From contig DFQD01000010.1 of the NCBI GenBank assembly GCA_002377605.1, positions 8,696 through 25,085 on the forward strand: 16,390 bases of DNA. The letters run 5' to 3'. The notes under the pieces were generated by a model. The model had not been told where the DNA came from. It searched no databases and saw only the letters and a list, made by a program, of their open reading frames with translations. A program made the position numbers and the translations under genes. Shown here one piece after another: positions 6,400 to 13,536 of this stretch (its first letter is position 1; each line of letters opens with the position of its first letter). Origin of the DNA: Gammaproteobacteria bacterium UBA3498 (GTDB taxonomy: Bacteria > Pseudomonadota > Gammaproteobacteria > Pseudomonadales > Pseudohongiellaceae).

Positions 6400-7362
6400 A
6401 TGTCAGCATTACGAATCGTATTTGCGGGGACGCCGGAATTCGCTGCAGCACATCTAAATTCAATTCTTAATTCTTCACACGAAGTGATAGCGGTTTATAC
6501 ACAACCAGATCGACCCTCCGGCAGGGGCATAAAACTTTTACCTAGCCCGGTGAAGGAATTAGCTCTTGCTAACAATCTCCCAGTTAATCAACCTGCCTCA
6601 CTGCGAAATGAAGATGAACACCGACTGCTCGAAAGCTATTCTGCCGACGCCCTGATTGTTGTTGCCTATGGATTAATCTTGCCTAGAGAAATATTAGCCG
6701 TTCCAAGGTTTGGTTGTATTAATGTGCATGCTTCGTTGCTGCCACGTTGGCGCGGTGCTGCTCCCATCGAGAGAGCCTTGCTTGCTGGCGACAAAGTGTC
6801 AGGTATCACAGTTATGCAAATGGATGAAGGGCTCGATACCGGAGATATATTACTCAAATCTGAAGTAAGTATTGATGACTCTAATACGCGCAACGACCTC
6901 GAAAGCAAACTTACTGAAGTCGGTTGCGAAGCTTTAATCAAGGCTCTTAATAATCTCGAAGAGCTTCTAAAAACCCCAGAAAAACAGGACGATTCACAAT
7001 CTTGCTACGCTGGCAAATTGGATAAAGCTGAGGCTCTAATAAATTGGTCGCAGTCGGCAGAATTAATTGAAAGACAGATAAGAGTGGGCATTGGCCGGTT
7101 TCCAGCTTATTCATTCTTTAACAGCGAGCGTATCCGAATTCTTAAAGCCCAAGTTAGTAATGCCACCTCCGACTTAAGTCCCGGCACAATTATCGAGTCG
7201 AACAAGGACTCGTTTACAGTACAATGTGGAACTGGTTCCATAGCTATTACTCAAATCCAATTGCCCGGTAAAAATGTTGTGGCAGTTCGTGATATCACTA
7301 ATTCGAAACCAAGCTTTTTTACAGCGAGCAAAAAATTCACTGCAAGTGATGAAACGACTTGA
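6400..7362 (+). CDS. fmt: methionyl-tRNA formyltransferase
   Basis: Fmt transfers a formyl group from 10-formyltetrahydrofolate to Met-tRNA(fMet), enabling bacterial initiation; Def later removes that group. The 320 residues contain the N-terminal formyltransferase fold with VFAGTPEFAAAHL, YTQPDRPSGRG, the catalytic-site stretch INVHASLLPRWRGAAPIE (Asn and His of family knowledge) and MQMDEGLDTGDIL with the conserved Asp. A C-terminal OB-like tRNA-binding domain begins around residue 205 (KAEALINWSQSA). It follows def by 8 bases, and its stop overlaps the rsmB start (TGATG). The def-fmt-rsmB order is widespread in Gammaproteobacteria. Confidence 0.97.
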   Translation: MSALRIVFAGTPEFAAAHLNSILNSSHEVIAVYTQPDRPSGRGIKLLPSPVKELALANNLPVNQPASLRNEDEHRLLESYSADALIVVAYGLILPREILAVPRFGCINVHASLLPRWRGAAPIERALLAGDKVSGITVMQMDEGLDTGDILLKSEVSIDDSNTRNDLESKLTEVGCEALIKALNNLEELLKTPEKQDDSQSCYAGKLDKAEALINWSQSAELIERQIRVGIGRFPAYSFFNSERIRILKAQVSNATSDLSPGTIIESNKDSFTVQCGTGSIAITQIQLPGKNVVAVRDITNSKPSFFTASKKFTASDETT

Positions 7363-8663
7363 TGCAACAGGAAAATGTAAGAGCGCTTGCAGCCACCATT
7401 CTTAAGCGATTGCTAGATGGCAGTGGATCATTATCTTTTCATTTGGCCAGACACAAAGAACACAAGGACTATTCCTTGTTGCAAGAAATATGTTTCGGGT
7501 CTTGTCGGAGCTATTATGCCCTAGAATTTTTAGTCGATGAGTTATTAGACAAACCATTAAAGAAAAAAGACGGTGACATAAAGTGCCTACTTATTGTTGG
7601 CATTTATCAATTAAAAGAACTCTCGATACCTGATCATGCGGTATTGAACGAAACTGTTTCTGCCACTCAAGAGCTTAATAAGACATGGGCGAAAGCTTTA
7701 GTTAATGCCATTTTGAGAAATTACTTGCGGCAAAAAGAATCCTTAGGTAAATCAATCGAGACTGCACCCGATAATATTCAACACTCTTTTCCCGATTGGT
7801 TGTTACAGAGACTAAACTCTGTCTGGCCAGGACAACTAAAAGATATCTTGGCTGGCAGCAATCAGCGCCCTCCGATGACCCTTAGAGTAAACCAGGGCAA
7901 GACTTCCAGGGCCGATCTGATCGAATCGCTTGCTAAAAATAACATTAACGCCAATGCCGGTGAGTTAGCAGAAACTGCGATTTATTTGGATAAGCCCAAA
8001 ACAGTCACAGAGATCCCCGGGTTCCAGCAGGGATTGCTCAGCGTCCAAGATGAGGCCTCTCAACTAGCAGTTGAATTGCTGCGGCTGGAGTCAGGACATA
8101 GGGTATTAGACGCCTGTGCAGCTCCAGGCGGAAAGACCTGTCATATGCTTGAAAGTGAGTGTTCACTTACTCGGTTAGTTGCAGTAGATCTGGTGCCCGA
8201 CCGAGTTGAGCGAATTCGGGAGAATCTGTCCCGGCTCTCATTGCAAGCAGTACTGCATTGTGCGGACATCTTGGACCGAGATAGCTGGTGGGATAGTGAG
8301 CTCTTTGATCGAATTCTCGTCGATGCCCCCTGTTCGGCGACAGGTGTAATAAGGCGCCACCCAGATATTAAGCTGCTGCGAAGTAAGCAAGACATTCAAA
8401 AGCTAGTGGTATTGCAGGGTCAGATTCTTGAGACGCTTTGGCCTTGCTTGGAAAAAAATGGGCTTCTTTTATATGCCACTTGTTCTTTACTTCCAGAGGA
8501 AAACGATCAACAAATCGAACGCTTTTTACGATCAACGGATAGCGCTAAATATGAAGGCATCGCGGCCGATTGGGGAGTAGAATGCCGCTATGGAAGACAG
8601 CTTCTCACCGGCGCATGTGAAGGCCCTGATGGATTCTTTTATTCGTTACTTAGAAAAAGCTAA
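7362..8663 (+). CDS. rsmB: 16S rRNA m5C967 methyltransferase (Sun/Fmu)
   Basis: RsmB methylates C967 of 16S rRNA using S-adenosylmethionine. The protein has about 433 residues: an N-terminal NusB-like RNA-binding domain (about 1-130, with ILKRLLDGSGSLS and AVLNETV segments) and a C-terminal Rossmann methyltransferase domain. Motifs there: DACAAPGGKT (SAM motif I, near residue 250), VAVDLVPDRVERI, DAPCSATGVIRRHPDIK with a conserved Cys near 323, and YATCSLLPEEND with the second conserved Cys near 373. This two-Cys arrangement is the RNA m5C mechanism. I chose ATG at 7362, which shares its A with the fmt stop TGA; a TTG at 7359 directly before it is possible. Spacing to trkA is 36 bases. Confidence 0.96.
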   Translation: MQQENVRALAATILKRLLDGSGSLSFHLARHKEHKDYSLLQEICFGSCRSYYALEFLVDELLDKPLKKKDGDIKCLLIVGIYQLKELSIPDHAVLNETVSATQELNKTWAKALVNAILRNYLRQKESLGKSIETAPDNIQHSFPDWLLQRLNSVWPGQLKDILAGSNQRPPMTLRVNQGKTSRADLIESLAKNNINANAGELAETAIYLDKPKTVTEIPGFQQGLLSVQDEASQLAVELLRLESGHRVLDACAAPGGKTCHMLESECSLTRLVAVDLVPDRVERIRENLSRLSLQAVLHCADILDRDSWWDSELFDRILVDAPCSATGVIRRHPDIKLLRSKQDIQKLVVLQGQILETLWPCLEKNGLLLYATCSLLPEENDQQIERFLRSTDSAKYEGIAADWGVECRYGRQLLTGACEGPDGFFYSLLRKS

Positions 8664-8699
8664 GCGATCTAAGCGCAACCATTCGCAAGTAGTCTTGTC

Positions 8700-10073
8700 A
8701 TGAAAATAATTATTCTCGGTGCCAATCAAGTTGGTCGCACCCTGGCTGAAACTTTGGCCAATGAGGCTAATGACATAACTGTTGTTGATAACGACAGTGA
8801 GCGCTTGCGCGAATTAAAAGACCAAATCGATATCGGTACGATTCCGGGCCAGGCTTGCCATCCTAATGTGCTAACTCGCGCTGGTGGAGAAGACGCTGAC
8901 ATGATTATCGCCGTTACCGAAAACGATGAGATCAACATGGTGGCTTGCCGCGTTGCGTATTCCTTATTCCAAACCCCTAAGAAAATTTGTCGACTGCGCT
9001 CTGCTGCCTATTTAGTAAGCGACAAATTGTTTGGCAAGCATGGCATCGCAGTTGATGTAGTGATAAGCCCAGAGTTGATTGTTTCTTCTTATATCGCACG
9101 ACTAATTGATCTACCTGGATCTCTACAAGTTTTGGATTTCGCCGAAGGAAGAGTTCAGCTCGTTGCGGTAAAAGCTTTTTATGGCGGACCATTAGTGGGG
9201 CAGGAAATTAGATTGCTGCGACAGCATATGCCGAATATCGAAACTCGAGTAGCGGCAATTTTTCGCAAAGACCGCCCAATAATTCCTGAAGGCTCAACAG
9301 TAATCGAAGCGGACGATGAGGTTTTCTTTATCGCTGCACAGGAAAATATTAGAGCCTGTATGGGCGAGCTGCGACGCTTAGATAAACCTTATAAAAGGAT
9401 ATTAATTGCAGGTGGCGGCAACATTGGCATGCGCTTGGCGGAAACCATTGAAGAGAGATACCAAGTAAAAATAATCGACCACAATCCAGAGCGCTGCGCT
9501 TATCTCTCCGAGAATTTAAACAAAGCAATCGTGCTTAACGGCGAAGCATCGCATCGAGAGCTATTGTTAGATGAAAACATCGAAGACACAGATGTATTCC
9601 TTGCGCTCACAAATGATGATGAAGCAAACATTATGTCTTCACTGTTAGCGAAGCGCTTAGGTGCAAAAAAGGTTATGGCAATCATAAACAACCCTGCCTA
9701 CGTTGATTTGGTGCAAGGTGGTGAAATTGATATTGCGATCTCTCCACAACAAGCAACAATAGGGAGCTTGTTAACCCATGTTCGTCGTGGCGATGTGGTT
9801 AATGTTCACTCCTTGCGCCGCGGCGCTGCTGAAGCAATGGAGGCCATAGCCCATGGCGATCAGGCTTCTTCAAAAGTAGTTGGTAAGGCCATCGAAGATA
9901 TTGATCTGCCCGAAGGAACGACAATTGGAGCGATCATTAGAAATAATGAAGTGCTGATTGCCCATGACGATACTGTGGTCGAATCCGACGATCATGTAAT
10001 CCTTTTCTTGGTGAATCGCAAAACTATTCCAGAAGTAGAGCGCTTATTCCAAGTTGGTTTCAGTTTTTTCTAG
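8700..10073 (+). CDS. trkA: Trk potassium uptake system, regulatory NAD-binding subunit TrkA
   Basis: TrkA is the cytoplasmic RCK/KTN ring protein that gates the TrkH potassium channel-like transporter. The 457 residues hold two tandem RCK units, each with an N-terminal nucleotide-binding fold and a C-terminal TrkA-C domain. The first nucleotide loop reads GANQVG (7-12), so the second glycine of GxGxxG is Asn; the second unit has a normal GGGNIG loop near residues 239-244. Other family matches are NMVACRVAYSLF, RVAAIFRKDRPI, EVFFIAA, TNDDEANIMSSLLAKRLGAKKV, AISPQQATIGSLLTHVRRGDVV and a C-terminal RLFQ segment. The start is ATG. It lies 18 bases before its partner trkH, and the rsmB-trkA order is as in E. 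coli. Confidence 0.96.
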   Translation: MKIIILGANQVGRTLAETLANEANDITVVDNDSERLRELKDQIDIGTIPGQACHPNVLTRAGGEDADMIIAVTENDEINMVACRVAYSLFQTPKKICRLRSAAYLVSDKLFGKHGIAVDVVISPELIVSSYIARLIDLPGSLQVLDFAEGRVQLVAVKAFYGGPLVGQEIRLLRQHMPNIETRVAAIFRKDRPIIPEGSTVIEADDEVFFIAAQENIRACMGELRRLDKPYKRILIAGGGNIGMRLAETIEERYQVKIIDHNPERCAYLSENLNKAIVLNGEASHRELLLDENIEDTDVFLALTNDDEANIMSSLLAKRLGAKKVMAIINNPAYVDLVQGGEIDIAISPQQATIGSLLTHVRRGDVVNVHSLRRGAAEAMEAIAHGDQASSKVVGKAIEDIDLPEGTTIGAIIRNNEVLIAHDDTVVESDDHVILFLVNRKTIPEVERLFQVGFSFF

Positions 10074-10091
10074 GCGCAATTCAAAAGACGA

Positions 10092-11546
10092 ATGCACGCA
10101 TCAATCATTATTAAAATTCTAGGCAGCTTACTAATGCTGTTTAGTTTGCTAGCTAATATTCCACCGATGTTGGTATCGCTCTTTTATGCCGATGGAATGA
10201 TTCCAGCCTTCTTTAATTCTTTACTTATTATTCTCGGTTTAGGCGCCATTCTATTTTTATCTACCGCTAGCACTAAAAAAGAATTGGGAACACGAGACGG
10301 TTTTCTTGTAGTCACTCTATTCTGGACAGTGTTGGGTACAGCAGGCTGTTTGCCCTTTTTATTCTCTCCGGCATTGGAATTGTCTATTACCGACGCTGTG
10401 TTCGAATCCCTTTCGGGCTTGACTACTACAGGGGCAACTGTAATCTCCGGGCTAGATTCCTTGCCCGAATCAATACTGTTTTATCGCCAGCAATTGCAAT
10501 GGCTTGGTGGTTTAGGGATCATCGTATTAGCTATTTCTTTATTGCCAATGCTCGGCATAGGCGGCATGCAGCTTTATCGTGCAGAAAGCCCAGGCCCAGT
10601 CAAAGATAACAAGTTAGTACCACGCTTAGCAGAAACTGCCAAGGCACTTTGGTTCATTTACTTGTCTTTGACAGTTCTCTGTGCCGTTGCTTACTGGGCG
10701 GTGGGGATGAACTTATTCGATGCCATTGGCCATAGCTTCACCACCATTGCCATTGGAGGGTTCTCAACTCACGATGCCAGCTTGGGTTATTTCGAAAATC
10801 CTGGAGTAGATCTGGTAGCTATCGTGTTTATGTTTATTGCGGGGATAAACTTCGCGTTGCACTTTACGGCCTGGCAGCGGAAAAGTATTCGCCATTACTT
10901 AACCGACCCAGAATTTCTTTTTTACGCTTTCATACTTTTATTAGTTTCGTTAATAACAATTAGCGTTCTTTATTTCTCGAATGTGTACTCCGGAATATTC
11001 GAGTCCTTCATAAAAGGATTGTTTCAGGTCGTGTCAATAGCTACCACAACGGGCTTTACCACTGCGAATTACAGTTCATGGCCGCTCTTTCTTCCCTACA
11101 TTCTGATGTATGCCGCAATAATTGGTGCCTGTGCTGGTTCAACTGGCGGCGGTATGAAAGTGATTCGTATATTGTTAATTTTTAAGCAAGGCTTTAGGGA
11201 GGTTCAAAGACTAATTCATCCCAAAGCAGTTATCCCGGTAAAGTTAGGTCGCAATCCGGTCCCTGATAGGGTAATTGAATCGGTCTGGGGATTTTTCGCG
11301 GTATATGTAATGGCATTTATGCTGATGCTGTTGGCATTGTTAGCTACTGGCCTGGATATTATTACCGCCTTTAGTGCCGTAGGTGCCTGTATTAATAATT
11401 TAGGTCCTGGCTTAGCCAGTGTTGCTGAAACTTATGGGGATTTACCTGGCGCTGCGAAATGGATTTTATGTTTCGCCATGCTGTTAGGCCGACTCGAAGT
11501 TTTTACTTTATTAGTTCTATTCACTCCAATGTTTTGGAGACGCTAG
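10092..11546 (+). CDS. trkH: Trk potassium transporter membrane subunit TrkH
   Basis: TrkH is the K+-translocating membrane subunit, with four membrane-pore-membrane repeats and a selectivity filter made from four pore loops. The 484 residues match E. coli TrkH in length. Pore-loop sequences are visible in order: GLTTTGATV (about residue 110), TIAIGGFSTHD (about 218), ATTTGFTTANY (about 319) and ACINNLGPGL (about 434), each with the filter glycine. An N-terminal hydrophobic segment with NIPPMLVSLFYADG, PLFL-like turns and GACAGSTGGGMKVIR (about 345-360) are also typical. The start is ATG, 18 bases after trkA. The gene ends in the CTAG at 11543-11546, which also supplies the stop of the opposing acyltransferase. 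Confidence 0.96.
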   Translation: MHASIIIKILGSLLMLFSLLANIPPMLVSLFYADGMIPAFFNSLLIILGLGAILFLSTASTKKELGTRDGFLVVTLFWTVLGTAGCLPFLFSPALELSITDAVFESLSGLTTTGATVISGLDSLPESILFYRQQLQWLGGLGIIVLAISLLPMLGIGGMQLYRAESPGPVKDNKLVPRLAETAKALWFIYLSLTVLCAVAYWAVGMNLFDAIGHSFTTIAIGGFSTHDASLGYFENPGVDLVAIVFMFIAGINFALHFTAWQRKSIRHYLTDPEFLFYAFILLLVSLITISVLYFSNVYSGIFESFIKGLFQVVSIATTTGFTTANYSSWPLFLPYILMYAAIIGACAGSTGGGMKVIRILLIFKQGFREVQRLIHPKAVIPVKLGRNPVPDRVIESVWGFFAVYVMAFMLMLLALLATGLDIITAFSAVGACINNLGPGLASVAETYGDLPGAAKWILCFAMLLGRLEVFTLLVLFTPMFWRR

Positions 11547-12514
11547 TAAAATTTACTACCGTCGGCTTGTTTCCTAAACCGTTTGTACTCCCATTGATAT
11601 TGCTCGATCGCGCTGAGCACATGTTGTTCAACGGTGCTGTTAAGTGCCGATAGAGAAATACTCACATCTTCGCTGTAAATTCCTTGGTCAGCTTCTTGGA
11701 CTATCACTTTAAAACCTTTGGCATTAGGTAATCTTTTTGCAAAACCGCAAAAAACTTTTGCATCAGTTTTTTGTATGAGTTTGCTAACCAAGGCCATGGT
11801 AAATGCCGGCACTCCAAAGAAATTTGCGTAGCCTCCCCCTTCTTCCGATGGCACCTGATCCGGTAACACGCCAACTACCTGACCTTGCTTTAGTGCTCTG
11901 AAAATTTGGGCTACGCCGGTTTGATTGGTCGGAGCCATATTCAAGCCACCACGCGAACGTGAGCGAGTAATTAGTCGATCGAGAGCCCGATATTTGGGTG
12001 GCTGGTAAAGGAAGGTAGTGCTTGCTGAATCGCTTAGATAAAAACCAAAAATCTCCCAATTTCCGAGGTGAGGGGCAAGCAGGATAATTCCATTGCCAGA
12101 TTCGTAGGCAGCATTAAATTTGTCCTGGCCCTCACAATCGACGACCAGAGATAGGGTTTTTTCCATAGGCAGTAACCAGGATTTTCCCATTTCCATGGCA
12201 GTCGACGCAGTGTGGATTAAGCTTGATTTTGTAAGCTCGGCAAATTCAGCCTCTGATTTGTCAGGAAAACAAGCAGTGAGATTTTTCTCTGTCGTGATTT
12301 TGGCTCGAGTGGGAAGTCTATAGAGTAAAGTCCCCCATGCTTTAGCGATTGCCTGTAGAGCGGAAAGCGGCAGCAAGCAGCCCAAAGCTAAGAAGCACCT
12401 AAATGAAAAATAACCAAGTAATTGAATCGTGGGTCTCCCGTTTGTTATCGGACGGCTTATTGTAGGGCGACAAAAAGGAAAGGCAATTTTCCTCTTCCCG
12501 AAGCATCTTAACAA
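11543..12514 (-). CDS. LpxL/HtrB-family lysophospholipid or lipid A acyltransferase
   Basis: This is a membrane-associated acyltransferase of the HtrB/LpxL/MsbB family, which transfers acyl chains to lipid A precursors or related lipids. The 323-residue frame has an N-terminal hydrophobic helix (YFSFRCFLALGCLLPLSAL, about 35-53), NLTACFPD, the HX4E catalytic motif in LLAPHLGNWEIFG (about residues 147-159), RSRSRGGLNM, and VGVLPDQVPSEEGGGYANFFG. The position matches the HtrB-like gene next to tag/glyQ in Pseudomonas. The start is uncertain. The frame opens at a TTG (12514), but its first 30 residues look unlike the family and there is no in-frame ATG or GTG before the helix. An ATT at 12427-12425 has a GGGAGA site just upstream. 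The substrate cannot be told from sequence alone. Confidence 0.88.
   Translation of the reverse strand: MLRCFGKRKIAFPFCRPTISRPITNGRPTIQLLGYFSFRCFLALGCLLPLSALQAIAKAWGTLLYRLPTRAKITTEKNLTACFPDKSEAEFAELTKSSLIHTASTAMEMGKSWLLPMEKTLSLVVDCEGQDKFNAAYESGNGIILLAPHLGNWEIFGFYLSDSASTTFLYQPPKYRALDRLITRSRSRGGLNMAPTNQTGVAQIFRALKQGQVVGVLPDQVPSEEGGGYANFFGVPAFTMALVSKLIQKTDAKVFCGFAKRLPNAKGFKVIVQEADQGIYSEDVSISLSALNSTVEQHVLSAIEQYQWEYKRFRKQADGSKFY
11544..11558. repeat. short palindrome spanning the convergent trkH/acyltransferase stop codons
   Basis: TAGTAAA (11544-11550) and TTTACTA (11552-11558) form a 7-bp inverted repeat around one central A. The CTAG at 11543-11546 provides TAG stops on both strands, so the two genes overlap by 4 bases tail to tail. 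There is no GC-rich hairpin with T-run, so no normal terminator separates the two converging transcripts. The AT-rich palindrome is probably too weak to act as one. Confidence 0.6.
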
Positions 12515-12603
12515 ATAGAGTCTAAAGTTGGCGGCTATAGATTACTTCCAGAATATCAAGGATAATTGCAGCCCTTTGATTTTTAGGCATTTCCGGCAAA
12601 ATC

Positions 12604-13533
12604 GTGAGCCAGAATTACGACCTCAAAACTTTCCAAGGGCTTGTTCTTGCTCTGCAACATTTTTGGGCCGAGAAAGGCTGTGTCGTATTACAGCCTTTGG
12701 ACCTAGAAGTTGGTGCTGGGACTTTCCATCCTGCGACTTTTTTGCGAGCCATCGGTCCGGAAAGTTGGAACACAGCCTATGTACAACCCTGCCGCCGGCC
12801 CACTGATGGTCGTTATGGTGAAAATCCTAATCGCCTACAGCACTACTATCAGTTTCAAGTAATCCTCAAGCCGTCGCCACAAGACATCCAAACTATATAT
12901 TTGGAATCTTTGGAGAGCCTCGGCATCGATATGGCAATTCACGATATTCGCTTCGTTGAAGACAACTGGGAATCGCCAACACTAGGTGCCTGGGGTCTTG
13001 GCTGGGAAGTCTGGCTCAACGGTATGGAAGTAACTCAGTTTACTTATTTTCAGCAGGTTGGAGGACTTGAGTGCCACCCAGTCAGTGGAGAAATAACCTA
13101 TGGCATTGAAAGAATCGCCATGTATATACAAGGAGTAGATAGCATTTTTGACATCGTTTGGACCGACAGCCCCAATGGTGTTGTTACTTATGGCGATGTG
13201 TTTAAACAAAACGAAGTTGAAATGTCTGTTTTTAATTTTGAGCACGCTGACACTGACTTATTGTTCAAATATTTCGATGATTGTGAAAGCCAATGTAACA
13301 AACTAATCGCGGAAAGCTTGCCGCTGCCTGCTTATGAGCAAGTATTAAAAGCATCCCACAATTTCAATTTACTAGATGCCCGAAACGCAATTTCGGTCAC
13401 AGAGCGACAACGGTTTATTTTACGAGTGCGTACCCTAGCCCGTTTAGTTGCTGAAGTTTATTTCGAAAGCCGTAAAAAGCTTGGCTTCCCCCTTGCTAGT
13501 GAAGAATTGCGCAAAGAATATATAGAAACCTAA
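12604..13533 (+). CDS. glyQ: glycine-tRNA ligase alpha subunit
   Basis: GlyQ carries the catalytic site of the alpha2beta2 glycyl-tRNA synthetase and charges tRNA(Gly) together with GlyS. The 309 residues match the family. Motifs: KTFQGLVLALQHFWAEKGC near the N-terminus, QPLDLEVGAGTFHPATFL, VQPCRRPTDGRYGENPNRLQHYYQFQVI (class II signature), IRFVEDNWESPTLGAWGLGWEVWL, GMEVTQFTYFQQVGG, SGEITYGIERIAMYIQGV and a C-terminal FNLLDARNAISVTERQRFILR. The start is GTG at 12604: residues 2-10 align with the family start and no earlier in-frame start exists. No good Shine-Dalgarno is visible. A GATAAT at 12561-12566 could be a -10 element, without a clear -35. The glyS start is 3 bases after this stop. 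Confidence 0.97.
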   Translation: MSQNYDLKTFQGLVLALQHFWAEKGCVVLQPLDLEVGAGTFHPATFLRAIGPESWNTAYVQPCRRPTDGRYGENPNRLQHYYQFQVILKPSPQDIQTIYLESLESLGIDMAIHDIRFVEDNWESPTLGAWGLGWEVWLNGMEVTQFTYFQQVGGLECHPVSGEITYGIERIAMYIQGVDSIFDIVWTDSPNGVVTYGDVFKQNEVEMSVFNFEHADTDLLFKYFDDCESQCNKLIAESLPLPAYEQVLKASHNFNLLDARNAISVTERQRFILRVRTLARLVAEVYFESRKKLGFPLASEELRKEYIET

Positions 13534-13536
13534 GCC

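Noticed and set aside
11459..11653. 64-codon plus-strand frame across the trkH/acyltransferase junction
   Set aside because: It is out of frame with trkH and antisense to the acyltransferase, with no motif.
12528..12806. Plus-strand frame of 92 codons overlapping the start of glyQ
   Set aside because: Most of it is out-of-frame glyQ sequence, so it is taken as a shadow.
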